64,000 nt of DNA from Certhia americana. Taxonomy: Eukaryota; Chordata; Aves; Passeriformes; Certhiidae. The DNA lies in the NCBI GenBank assembly GCA_018697195.1, contig CM031870.1, forward strand, positions 10,004,410 through 10,068,409, written 5' to 3'. A model generated the notes under the pieces. That model was not told the DNA's origin, made no database searches, and was given only the letters and a program-made list of their open reading frames with translations. Below are positions 36,002 through 47,400 of the stretch, one piece after another. Made by a program: the position numbers and the translations under genes. Numbering within the stretch: position 1 is the stretch's first letter; every line of letters begins with the position of its first letter.

Positions 36002-38940
36002 ATTTTCATATACCAAATGAGGTATTCAGGGGTGGGCCTTAGCTCTCCCTAGCTGAGAAGGGCTCTCCCATGGCTTAAAGCCAAGATCTTCATTCTCCTC
36101 CAGGGAGCAGACCTCAACAGCCCTTTATTCCTCACCTCTAGCTCCATCACTTCCTTTCAAGGATAATAACAGAGCTTGGAGGAGAATTCTCCAAAATATT
36201 GTCCTTTCCTGAAATTTCTTCCTTCTGTATAGAACTATAAAAACTCAACCCAACCAACAGCAACCAGAGATAAGCAAAATATTGAATGAGTGATTCATCA
36301 CTTGAAACAACTGTCTCCAGCTCCTTGCCTTAACAAGCTGCTCTTAGACTTTGTTGCCATTATTCCTTCTCATTTTGAACAAGGCGGAACTCTGCAGAGA
36401 ATATACAAGTTCCCAAGAGGTCTCTTCAAATATAGTTTTATTTGAACACTAAAACTCAATAGAACTGAAACTGTCTGAACTACTTTTTCTTGGCTCCCTC
36501 CTCATACTTCTTTCTGTAACTCAGAGGCATGTCCAGCTTGGATATGGAGAAGAAATAATAAGACCGGACAGAGGGACAACTTCATTAAGATTCTATTTTT
36601 TGGCTTCTATAATTTGTGGCTAATACTGACAAATTAGTCAAGTTGTACTTTTACACTTCATGTGTGATTACACTGGGCATAATTCTGCTGTCACTCATGC
36701 AAAAATAAATACTGAAACTAATGGAGTTATATGAAAATAAAACTGATGTAAGTGAGAAGAGAATCAGACCCCCCTGTGGACATAAGATCAGATTACTACC
36801 ATACGCTTATTTGTCCTAAAACTCCTTTATACCTCTGAAGTGGTTTTAAATTGGTGGAATGGTAATATACACTCATTTTAAGATGTCTTTGTGCTTTATG
36901 AGCAGTGGCAAAGGCTGTATTGTAAGTGTGAATGGAATTCCCTGTTACCAGAGGCACAGTGCTGTAAGAAATGTGGGAGTGTGGGTGCTCCTTCAGGAAG
37001 GCTCCTGCAGCCTTCCCTGCCCTCCTGTGCACTGCTCCCCTCCTGCCTCACACCAAGCACCTGTATCAAGGGCACTGCTCCACGTGGTGTCCTATCTGGT
37101 ATGGGATTAAACAATAGTCAAAGGTGTTCTGTCTTCCCAAGGGAATCCTGAGTCCATGGTCCAGCAGTTGGAAGGAGGGCATCATGTGGCCAGACTGAAC
37201 CAAGAGCACAGGACTGGAACTAAATAAACCAGTATTACTGCACTCATCAGTGAAGACTTACATGAGCTGTCAGCCCACACAGTTTGCTGTGTCCCAGATC
37301 TGCTCAGAGCCAGCTGAAGGTGAAATGCAGAGAAGGAAAGAGGCTCTTGCTGGACCTCTGGGAGACTCAGGGACAAGCAGGTTTTCTGTAATTGTTCCTT
37401 TGATATTTCTTTGCAAGAAAATATGTAACCAGATTTCTTTTAAGATCTTCCAAATATGTCTTTGCTTTGATTCAATGTGTAATATCATCAAATTTTGGAT
37501 AACATACTGCTATGATGACCCTTGAAATCTAACGTCAAAATGAACTCTCAGAGAAGGAAACCAGAAATTCTGCCACCTTAGCAGGGTCTGAATGAAGAGC
37601 TGAAAGAGTTCTCTGTCTCCTTGATGAGCAGCCCCAAAAGCAGCAGGAGGTTAGATGGCAGTCATGGTCTTTCCTAAGAAGAGGATCACACACGTTTTGT
37701 AATTGGTGTATTGGGACCCCATCCTTGACCTGAACACAAGTTAAGAAGAGTGAAACTGTTTCATTGATCCTGTCACCTCAGGGCACCTTTCTAACCCCGT
37801 GGGATCACTGGAGTAGATAATGAACACGTGGGGGATTGGGAGATGTGCTGCAGTTCCAGGTGATTTATCTGCACAGGCAGAATGTTGGCTCCTTTACTGC
37901 TTCAGGATTCCCTCTAATACAACACAGGCGTTTTTAAGTGCTGTGCATCTAAATTGCTGAAGTATGAGATGGGCAGCAAAAAATGGAAGTTGGATAAACA
38001 TATTAGCACATGACTCTGCAGAGGCTTGAAGCATAATTAGCTGTAGTATTTTAATGATCTCATTACAGAGTACATAGAAAAAGCAGCATGTTTACACCCT
38101 GAGTTCAGCATTAGGAGCTCTGCTGTGATTTGTTCTCTGGAAATGTGGTGCTGCAGCCTCTGATTTTATAATCTGTTGACTGAACTCATGGACTGTCAAG
38201 TATGTCTCAAGATTATCTGTGTTTGGATGACAGATTATATTTTTAGGGAACACAGCTTCCATTTATTCTTAACTTCACTGATGATTTTCCCAGGTTTGTG
38301 CCATATGCTACGTGTCACAGATGAGTATTTTGCAGTCTTAAAATGTGACAACTCTGTATCCAGTTTAATAATTCTGTTATGTCATTAGCACTGAATTACA
38401 ATAGTGGGTATTTAAACACCAGATTATGACATCTAATATTTGTTAATATACCAATAACAAGGGCAGCCATTTTAAGAAGAGTCAGTAATATTTTAAAAGT
38501 ATCAGTTAGTCAAAAAAGTCATAAAGACTGATTTAGTGAGTAATTAAGCAGTTTGCTGAATGGTTTTGCCTGCCTAGATAAACTGCAGTTTTATGCATCT
38601 GTCTCACTGTGGGCTTTATGCATAATTCACATACACTGATAAAACTCAGCTGCAAAAAAATGTGTAGACAATATATTTAATGAACAGGTTTAAGAGCTTG
38701 AAGATTAAAAACACTGTAAAATTTCTAAACCCATATTCAAAACGGATGCAGATATATTGTTATGCACAAATTCTATATGAGCTGGCTCTCTAATATAATT
38801 TATGCAAAATAGATGTAACATGTAGTACTGTGCAAGGTTAACATTGATTAATTCTTTTGAAACCACATTCTTGTTCTGTGGAGGCCTGTGAGCTAACCAG
38901 AGAAAGGTCAATTGCCTTGCCCTGAAAAGGTAGACTGTAG
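36002..38940. other. Unique sequence, partly conserved-element-like
   Basis: No gene supported. 36002-36260 could still belong to the LTR. The stretch 37920-38130 is repeat-free, with homeodomain-like cores such as CATAATTAGC near 38031-38040, and could be a conserved non-coding element. Similar texture occurs at 38500-38660 with repeated TTATGCAT-type cores. Confidence 0.35.
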
Positions 38941-39460
38941 GCTCCAGACATTCCTCAAAATTTAGCATGAGTCAAAAGGCTTCCCCATGCAGGTTTATGG
39001 TAATTTACCACAGTTCTATTCTCCCCATTGGCCCGTTGTCTTTCCCTGCCCCTTTCACCCTTATATGTTCATGTTCTAGAATATTCTCCACTCCCCATTT
39101 CCCCATTGGTTCCTGTACCCCTGCAATTCCACACTGGCATTCCCTATTGGTTGTTATCCTTGGCCCTGCCTTTGTACTGCCCCTGTGCCCATTGGACCCT
39201 GATGCTTTACTCTGCCCCCTTTTGCCCTATACTTAAACCAGGACCCGCCTTTGTTCTTGGTCTTTTGTCCCTGTATCCCTTCAGCTGGAATTAAGCTCTC
39301 CAAATACTCACACAGAAGACCCTCTCACCTCTCCTTGTCGACAAGCTATCCTGATGAGTGTGTGTGTGTGTGATTGAGAAGTTGTGTGCGTGTGCCTACC
39401 CGAATGCCTTCTACCCCTGAGATGCTTTTGGGAGGGTAGCAGCAACTGACCATCTGCACC
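38941..39460 (+). mobile_element. Endogenous retrovirus LTR (probably solo) with four ATTGG boxes
   Basis: A C/T-rich U3-like stretch carries four inverted CCAAT boxes (ATTGG at 39027, 39105, 39146 and 39191). A TATA-like element (tatacttaaa, about 39229-39238), a weak poly(A)-type aattaa near 39289 and a U5-like tail with a TG repeat (39357-39372) follow. The final stretch to about 39450 reads like an avian ERV U5 end. The likely TG start is near 38967, or about 30 bases earlier; no target-site duplication could be fixed. No internal retroviral frame adjoins it. Confidence 0.55.
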
Positions 39461-40551
39461 CATGCCATTACATTGTTCTGCTGAAAATAAACACCCTTCT
39501 AAGATTTTGAAGTACAGAGAAAATATGTAGGTAGCTAAAAAAGTACTATGCAAACCACAGCCTTTTAAACTCTAGAGTCAAATAAATGCATACTGCTGAA
39601 AGATATCCGTCATTTACTGCTACCATTTCCCTGGTATAATATCACCAGCCCATCAAAGCAGTGAAATTTAAATCCCTTTACAAACGAGGGTTATTTATGG
39701 GCCTGAAATGACATACTTTATTGGATTAGAAATACAATCCCAAATAAGCACTTCATTTGAGCAATAATTGCAAGTTCCTTATTATTGGAACAGCAGCCTT
39801 GCTTTTTTGCTGTTTCACTTCCAACTTTTTTTCTTCTCTCTATTTTTATAAATATCTCTTTTAGCATCCTTCCAAACCGGTAAGGGAAAGAGTTTCAATC
39901 AGCTGGTGGGAAATTCATGGGTTTTATCCTTTTGAACATTGTAACCCAAACATGAGCAGCCAGAGCTCTTTCTGTTTATTTTCACACTGTGATTTTTAAG
40001 CAGACCTAAGCATTTAACTCATGTGAATGAACGTTTTTCTTATGGAAGCAGCTTTTCTGACATGCTCAGATTTTTAACTTTGCTTTTACCTGTGTTTGGG
40101 ATGATTTATCTGCCTGTTCTCACAAGTTGCTGGGGGATGTCCATCCTCTTCCTTCACAGCAACATTGTGTTAGTTAGAAAAGCTGCAACAAACAGAGAAA
40201 TCTTCCACACAGTCTTTGTCTCCCTTTCTTTTACATGGCTCTTCCCCAACACTGCAATTAAATCTAAATATTAGTTCACTCTTTAGGCTTTCAGGCCATA
40301 CTCAGCACTGTAACCTGCTTTATGCTGAGCAAACTACCCCCATAGAATGTGGGAATGGAGAAGGGAAGACAAAAGAAGCAGAATCAGTGTTGGTGTTGCT
40401 GCTGTCTCCTCTCCCCTGGGCAGCGAGTGATGAGGTTATTTATTCAATCTGGAGCCATCTGACATTTCACGTGAGTCAGAGCAGGAGCTGGCAGCACAGT
40501 GGGACAGTAGATTTGCAATTGGCAAATACTTTAATGTGCACTGGCATGTCC

Positions 40552-40601
40552 TTCAATCAGCTGCTCTCCCAGCCTTTTCAATCAGCTGCTCTCCCAGCCT
40601 T
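40552..40601. repeat. Exact 25-bp tandem duplication
   Basis: The 25-base unit starting ttcaatcagctgctc occurs at 40552-40576 and again, without change, at 40577-40601. Each copy contains an E-box (CAGCTG). Perfect identity implies a recent event or active constraint. The duplication is not a multiple of three. Confidence 0.97.
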
Positions 40602-42239
40602 TTCCTGTTTACTTTTCTATGAAGAAGGTTTGTTCTTGTGAGAAGGTTTCTCTGAGCAGATTTCTCTTCTGGCAGGAAGAGTGTGGAACAGCAGTGTCTG
40701 TCGTGTGTTCAAAGCTCAAGGACACAGGAACAAACATTGCACCTTCCAGGAAAACCCTGCTCTCTTTACAGAGAACAAGAAACCAGGACCCAGGAAAGTA
40801 CAGCGGACAGCACTCCATGACTGAGACAGCCCAAACTTTGTAGCAACTGAGTAGCGCTGAAGAGTCTCTTGTGAGGAGGATGTGAGCAGGACAGTGTGAA
40901 TTTCGTCAACCATTTCTCTGCTGCATTTGTTGGCGTATCGTTTTTCAGGGTATTTGGTGAAGTGAAAATATTTCTGTAAATCAAATCTACTTCTGCATAG
41001 TTCAGAGAGAATAAAACATCTGTGCAGTACAATAACACAATTTGTAGCTAGGCGAAAATTATAAACTTGCAATCTTGAATTAAACTATATCCCACTTCCT
41101 ATAAACTGTGTGATTGAGGAAAAAAAAATGCTGCTTTTTTTCTGGCCTGCTTTAACCCCACACTGCAGGGATTAGTCCCAAGAAGGGATAGTGGAGGCAT
41201 AAGGCAGCAGTGGCCTGTCTCTATGGGTTACCTCTCCTGAACCTTTCTTCCACTGAGGCTTCAAGGTCGTGGCAAAAGCAAAACTTCTCCCCAGTTCCTT
41301 TTTCTGTGTGGTTCATTAGGCTGCTGCTTTCTCTGTACCAGGACAGGCTGCGCACTTTATTGATTAAACTGCCTGGTTCTCCCTTTCAGTAACATCCTTC
41401 ATTTGAATATGTGTCTGTTTTGCTGAATCAGCTGTGTATTGAAATGCTGGAGGGTTCAGCTGCTCTTCTGTTTGAGCTGCATATTTAGTTTAATCCTCTT
41501 GTGAATTTTTGCTTGCTCATGTGGCTACTGCTTTAGCCAAGTAATTCTGGGGGGTGGAGGGGTTGCACTGCTGTCATGGGTTGCCAATTTCATTTCTGAC
41601 TGGGAGACATATTCTGTAAAATGAGTTCAGACTCATTCATTCACGGCTGCAACTCTATGTTGTTGGGGTTAAATGCTTTTTAAAATAAAAAATAAAAGAT
41701 TTATTTAATTTCCTATGTTGGTAACCCAGCATTGGGAATACTGGTGGAATTCCTAACCTGGAAGCTAAAAATAAATATTCAGGAACATGATCTGAAGCTG
41801 GAGGGGGTGAGGTGGGGTTAGGAGGTTGTGTCAGTCTAAATTGAGATTTAAGAGGATCTGCTCATTGTCTCTCTTCAGCATCTGAGGAAGTTGGAAAGCC
41901 AAGCACACAGCCTGGCAAAGGGAGCAAGAGTACAGATTCAATCACATTTCAAGCAAGCAGTGTATTCCCATGGCAGTCATTTCCCTCAGAGCTGAAGCTG
42001 GGCTCACATTTAGATCTTTGTATTTCTTTATTTTCTATGGATATAGATCCCAGACTTTAGGAGATGCTTTACAGTGCATACCCAGAAATGCCAGCTGCCC
42101 CAAACCCCAATAGATTCTAGCTGCAGGAAACACTCTTTGCTCCAAAATCATCTTTCTTTTGGCATCAAGCTCCCGTCTGAGACCTTTCAAATGCAACAGA
42201 AGATGTTTCCTGCACAAGGAAAATTAGCTTCTCTCTCAG

Positions 42240-42275
42240 GAGGGACCAGACTGCAAGTTGTAGCACACCAAACTG
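42240..42275 (+). other. Candidate 36-base microexon
   Basis: An acceptor with a short pyrimidine run (cttctctctcag, ending 42239) and a strong donor (CTG followed by GTGAGT at 42276) enclose 36 bases, a multiple of three and open in two frames. No neighbouring exon or product is recognised, and such pairs occur by chance in long vertebrate introns. Confidence 0.15.
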
Positions 42276-42896
42276 GTGAGTGATTGCCCACACCTTGGGA
42301 GAAGAGTGAGCTCCATTGCTAGCAAAGGGAGGATGCTGCAGCTCAGCGCTGGTGGTAGTGTCCTTCCACCTTCCTCTTCTTATTCTTCTTTTTGGACATC
42401 AGGCAATGCCTGAAGGCACCTGAAACCAACACTGGCTTCCACACATCTTTGATGCAGCTCTCCCTCCAGGGAGAGCCAGGGGTTCTATATGAAGCATAGC
42501 TACAGAGTATAGCTCCTGGGCACATTAGGCTGGATATGAAATATGGATAGACTTAGTATACTGCTCCTAAACCTGCTTGAACATCTACCTTGTTCCTCAT
42601 CATACAGACTCACCTAGAAAGTTCCTGAAACCACAAGATTAAACAGGGAGCTGCCTGACTAGAATAGGAGTCAGCAGCAGAGCTGCCAAAGGAGAAGCCA
42701 CCACAGCCAGGCCTCTTGACAGGGAGAGCCTCTCCTTCTCCTGCCCTGGTTTCCAGCTTCCTGCTGGAAGAGGCATGCCAGGCTGTGCCCATGCAGAGGG
42801 CACGGGCACAAACCCAGCCTCAGCCTGAGCTGCTCACTGAACACGGGAGCAGCTGCCTGCACATGGGTGCTCCTGCAGGACCAGGAGCTCACAGTT

Positions 42897-42929
42897 TCTA
42901 GTAGGCAAGTTTTTAACTTGCCTACTAGA
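42897..42929. repeat. Perfect 15-bp inverted repeat with 3-base loop
   Basis: The left arm (42897-42911, tctagtaggcaagtt) is exactly complementary to the right arm (42915-42929) around TTT. No mismatch occurs in 15 pairs, and the symmetry stops abruptly on both sides. As RNA it would form a hairpin far too short for a microRNA precursor. It may have arisen by template switching at a replication fork. Confidence 0.98.
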
Positions 42930-43831
42930 TCCTCCCCCTTTCTGGAGTGGGCAGACAAAAAAATTTGCAGGAGTTTTCTCGCTGACACAGTGGCATAACT
43001 CCCAACACATCTGCACTCCTTAAAGAGAAAAAGGTTGTGTAAGTGGTATCCCTGGGCATCGTGGCTAGCAGGTGTGGTCCCCATTTTAATTCTTTTCCAC
43101 GCTTTTTTTTTTTGTCCTGAACACAGTTTGGGTCTGTATGTATAACAAGAACTGTGTAGGACTTTCCTTAATCTTTTACAGCTTCTAATTATCACTTGAT
43201 ATTATGTTATTGTTTCTGCCAAATCACTTACTTGCAGTATTTTGGAAATGGACATGATCAGAGAGAGAAGTGTGATCAGCAAACCTTGTGGTTTTTTCAG
43301 TAGAGCTAAACAAGATTGTTAGCTGGAAAAAATACTTCTGGGAGGTTCCCAGAAAAAAGCTTTTTGGTACTCCTTGTGCTTAAAGGATTGTGGTACAGAC
43401 TGAGGACTGTACTGGTAATTCAGTGGAATTTATTTCAACGTCTGCACCTGCCTCTTCTGTTTGAGCAGAGACAATTCAGGGAAATTATTACTAGAAGTTC
43501 TGAGATCCTTTTCATCTAGGCTCTGCATTTAATAGGGAAATTAAACAAAACTCAAAACAATGCAAACCAGCTATTGGAGAAAATGGTAAAGTTGCAGTAA
43601 AGTCTAGCAAGAGACAGATGTTGAGTGCTGGTGGGTGAGCAGAATGTGCACAAATGAAGTTTATAGTCCCTGTTTCAGGACCCAGCTCTAGCAGCCCTTA
43701 TCACCACAGGGAGGATCCTCTGCAGTTCCTTACCATTATATCCCTCTCCAAAACGTGGCATCTTTTGTGCTATTATTTCTATTTACTAAGTACATTTTCT
43801 GCTGTTTCAGTACTGTTGCATTTTAAAAGCA
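42930..43831. other. Unique sequence
   Basis: No gene is supported. The long minus frame 42671-43195 (174 codons) crosses the perfect hairpin and has no recognised domain; it is probably a chance opening. A T run lies near 43103-43113. Confidence 0.4.
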
Positions 43832-44075
43832 TCCTCCCGCAGGGCCCCGGGCAGTCCCGGTGCGGGAGGAGCTCGCTGTACCGAGGAGATAAAGGGAGGA
43901 TAAAGGCGTTGGGACTGCCAGGGCCCTGGCCCTGGCCCCAACGTGGCTTTGCTTTGCCTTTTGTGAGCATTTCCTGGAGATTAGAGCAGCCTGGCTGCTG
44001 CAATCAGCCGTCAGGAGACCTCTGCTCCCTTCAGCTCGGCTTTAACCAGCGGCTGGCCCCTCCGTGACCTTGCTT
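43832..44075. promoter_or_regulatory. CpG-dense patch with GC-rich hairpin
   Basis: About a dozen CpGs fall in 240 bases, against a CpG-poor background. It opens with a stable stem-loop: 43832-43841 pairs with 43861-43870 (10 bp), and inside it 43847-43851 pairs with 43856-43860 (5 bp) around a CAGT loop. A short CCTGG-type repetition follows near 43921-43937. It could be a small CpG island or a methylation-protected enhancer; no start codon with a recognised product follows. Confidence 0.35.
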
Positions 44076-44107
44076 ACTGAAACGATATTAGACTAAAGAA
44101 CTTTTTA

Positions 44108-44192
44108 ATTTTCTCACTACTTTCCCCTCTCCCGTTTTTTTTTATTTCTTTCTCCCTCCCTGCGCCTCCCCCCCACCTTTTTTTTTTTTTGT
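44108..44192 (+). repeat. Pyrimidine-rich tract ending in an acceptor-like AG
   Basis: Some 85 bases are nearly all C and T, including long T and C runs, then gtctag at 44191-44196. This is a textbook-strength polypyrimidine tract plus AG. A donor-like GTAAGC at 44277 would close an 80-base exon (44197-44276), open in one frame but unrecognised. Alternatively it is simply a mirror-symmetric H-DNA-prone tract. Confidence 0.5.
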
Positions 44193-44284
44193 CTAGTGTA
44201 TTTTGGGTCGCTGTGGATTAGATTCTCTGCTGTAAAGGAGAGGGGCTCAAATGTTATCAGTGTTATCAATTCCTGTGTAAGCGA

Positions 44285-44415
44285 TGCCTCACAGCCAGCA
44301 GCCTGGAGCTGAGCAACTGTGCCATCATCCGGCTCGGATCAGCAGCACAGACCGGGCAGAGCTCTGCCGAGCCGGCAGAGCTGCGCAGAGAGGCACGGCA
44401 GCTCCCCGCTGTAGG
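44285..44415. promoter_or_regulatory. Second CpG-dense patch
   Basis: About eight CpGs lie in roughly 100 bases at 44330-44415, with a GC-rich stretch containing near-repeats of 'gcagagct'. With the patch at 43832-44075 it may form one interrupted CpG island. Direction and product are unknown. Confidence 0.3.
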
Positions 44416-47400
44416 CTCTGAGACACTGAGATACTGTGAGGATTTGTAGCTAGCACAGGAATTTTCTTTGTGAGAAATTTCCTATTGAGTGCTGGATTTT
44501 TATTTCTTTTTTTTTTTTTTATCAGAGCTGGGGAAGAAAAATAAATCTGAAGGGAAAGGCTATTATTGCAGTTCATGAGCTGACATTTTATCTGAAAGCG
44601 AGAGAGATAAAGAAAAGCATTAGAAAAAAGTCATCCAGGGAAGTTGGAGCTGGCCTCAGCAAACACTGTTAAATATTTGCAGAAGAATTCTGCAGATAAC
44701 CAACTGCTTAGATCTACAATCTCCCAGGGCAGGAATTAAAACACAGGTTGGATGATCACTCACATATAATTTTATATCTTGGGCCCAGCCAGCTACCTAG
44801 GGAAAGAGGTAAAACTGAACAAAAACTGTACATAAAGCATGAAGTGAGCCCAAAGCGATCCTGTAAAGCTGTAAAAAGTCTCTCCTCTGAAGGCTGAGGT
44901 GCTTTTTGTTATTATACAGGAATAAGTGCTACAGTGTTGGGATGCTTTTGTACCCATGTATTTGGTAAAGAACCTTTGCCTTGGTCCAGCATTAAATAAA
45001 AAGCCCAATTTCTCCCCTTTCATTGACCTGAAATAGCTCCCACACTAACATATTTCACTGTTGGCCTCTTGGCTATTGTTAGCCCAGATTTGTTGCTTAG
45101 TTTTTTTTGTCTGAAAACTGGCAACTTTCATCAGCCCAAACGCTGCTTTTTACTCTGTCTAGGGGCTTCTTTCAAGGCAGCTAATGAAGAGAAGAAAGCC
45201 TATATTCCAGATATTAGATCTTTTAAATAGGAGTTAGCACCTCTGTTTCAGGATTTTCTATCAGAGAAAGTCTGAGATCTGTCCTTTGGAAAAATAATTC
45301 CTTACTGACCCAGAGCAAGACAGTAAATTCAACTAACAAACTGAAAAGTATGAAGCTTGCAATCTGACTAGTATACACAATTTCTCTTCTACAAGGTTAA
45401 ATGCACAAAATGAATAAAAACCTGGAAATGGGTCCTTCTTTTGCTTCACAAACCCTCCTTCAGGGATCTTCAGCCCATTTGAACCCATCTGAGAAACAAA
45501 GAGCCTGGAGATGTTTGGTGGCAGCCCTTTTCTGGGACTGCAGAGTCCCAGAAATTCTGGTGAGTTTACAGACAGCTTATATCATGTAACTCCTTATCAG
45601 AGTCCACAAGAGTAAACTGGAAAGTTTTAAATGGAAATCAGCTAATTTCCTATGGATATAAATCTTTCATGAGGTATGGATGATAATTAACGTAATCCAC
45701 AAAGAAATTATTAGAAGGTATTGCATCTCCAGGGTGGAAAGGTTTCAGCTGTGACACTGAATTCTAACAGTATCCTATTTGATTTACCAGTGATCATTAA
45801 GATTTGCATCAAAGGTCAGGAATAACTCTGTTATTTGTAAGATGAGAAAAAGATATAAACACTTTAATTTATTGTCCTGTCACTGTCAATTCATTTGGTA
45901 TTCACTGTGATAGCACTGCTGTTAATGAATATATTTGGTAATAATGTGGATGTCATAGATATTTATGGTCTCATCGCTTTCAGTGGCTCAGCAGGTAAGG
46001 CAAGTTAGGAGCTTTGCCATTTTACATTTTATAAATTAAAGAAGAAAAATAAATCATATTTTATCTCCAAGAAGTACTTAACAAATATATATCACATTTA
46101 GCTATCCCAAACAGGGATCTATCTTACCACAGAAAAATTAGTACTGCAAAGAAAGTGATAAGTTCCTGGGATTACTAGAAGTCCAAGGGGAAAGCTTTCC
46201 ATGGCTTTGAAAGGAAATAGGTCTGACTGTTCAAAACATGAAGATTTGCTGATCTATATGATCTATAAATATAGCCAATAAATATAGCTTTAAAAGAATG
46301 TTTTAAAATTATGCCTTTGAGTTTTGTCACGAATTAAGTCACGAATGGGAAAAAATGCTCTCGGATGTGTTTCAAATCTTGAATCAACAAGAAAAGGAAC
46401 CAGCAAAGGAACTATAACCTTTGTACAGTGGAGAAATGTGTTCCTGTATGGAGCTTATAAAAAAATCTCCTAAATGTAAGTTAACCTTGATTTTTGAACA
46501 GTCAGATGGCACATGTGCATTTAGCTGACTCTGTATTAATGTGATTTTCCACACATTTTGAAATGAAACACAAATACTTTGTAATCCCTTCACACATATT
46601 TTTAGCCTGCTCTCAAGCCCCAGTGGTGTCTTGAAACCTGGATTTTTTTTCTGTGAAGGTCAGCATAATCCTGACCATTGCTTCCAAAGGCTCCGTCACC
46701 CAGATTATAACCAATTCATTAATTTCGTAGTCTAGTCATAAGCCATTTCATAATATTAATACAGATAAATACCAAATGTCTTCCTCATTCTGAAATATTG
46801 CCTTGGAGCAGGAGGCCCTGCATTCCCAGGCTTATGAGATCATTATGGAGCAGCTGCTGACAGTTTGTGCATGGCATCCTAAAGGAATGCCCAGGAAATG
46901 TTTATATGCCTTAGCTATTGCTACATTATCATGCAATAAAAGGTTCTTACTCATATTTGAAGAGCAAATGCTGATCAGACAGTTCTATTGATGTGAATTT
47001 TCATATCTTTTGATGTTTAAAGTCCTGCTCTGTTAATGATTTGAGTCCAGCTCAACAGAACTCTCAGCAGGAGGAGGAAATAATTGACAGTAAGTGCACT
47101 TTAAAAATCTCTGTTCTGACCCAAAGCACCTTACCCATAAATCAGGATCCTGCAGTTTCAAACCCTGGGGTGGTACAAGAGGGCTAATGAGTCCCAAGGC
47201 TTCCTGGACCACAGGGGGTCCCGGTCTGCCCAGGGACAGGAGGATGGACATACATCCTCCCAGGCCTCTTTTCCACAGCTGCCTGTTATTCCTGTAATCA
47301 CCTCATTACAACCTCTGTGGATTGATTTGATTTGGAAAGTGCTGCAGTGGGAGAAGAGGACACTGGCAAGATGTGTGCCAGCCTAAGAGCTGGTGTGGCT

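Larger units (their letters stand above)
39461..42896. other. Unique sequence with a tandem duplication
   Basis: No gene supported. The 141-codon plus frame at 40216-40641 runs across the exact duplication at 40552-40601 and is unrecognised. 40430-40555 is repeat-free and motif-dense. A 36-base exon-like segment lies at 42240-42275. Confidence 0.4.

Noticed and set aside
42671..43195. 174-codon minus-strand frame
   Set aside because: Crosses the perfect hairpin at 42897-42929, has no recognisable domain and looks compositional.
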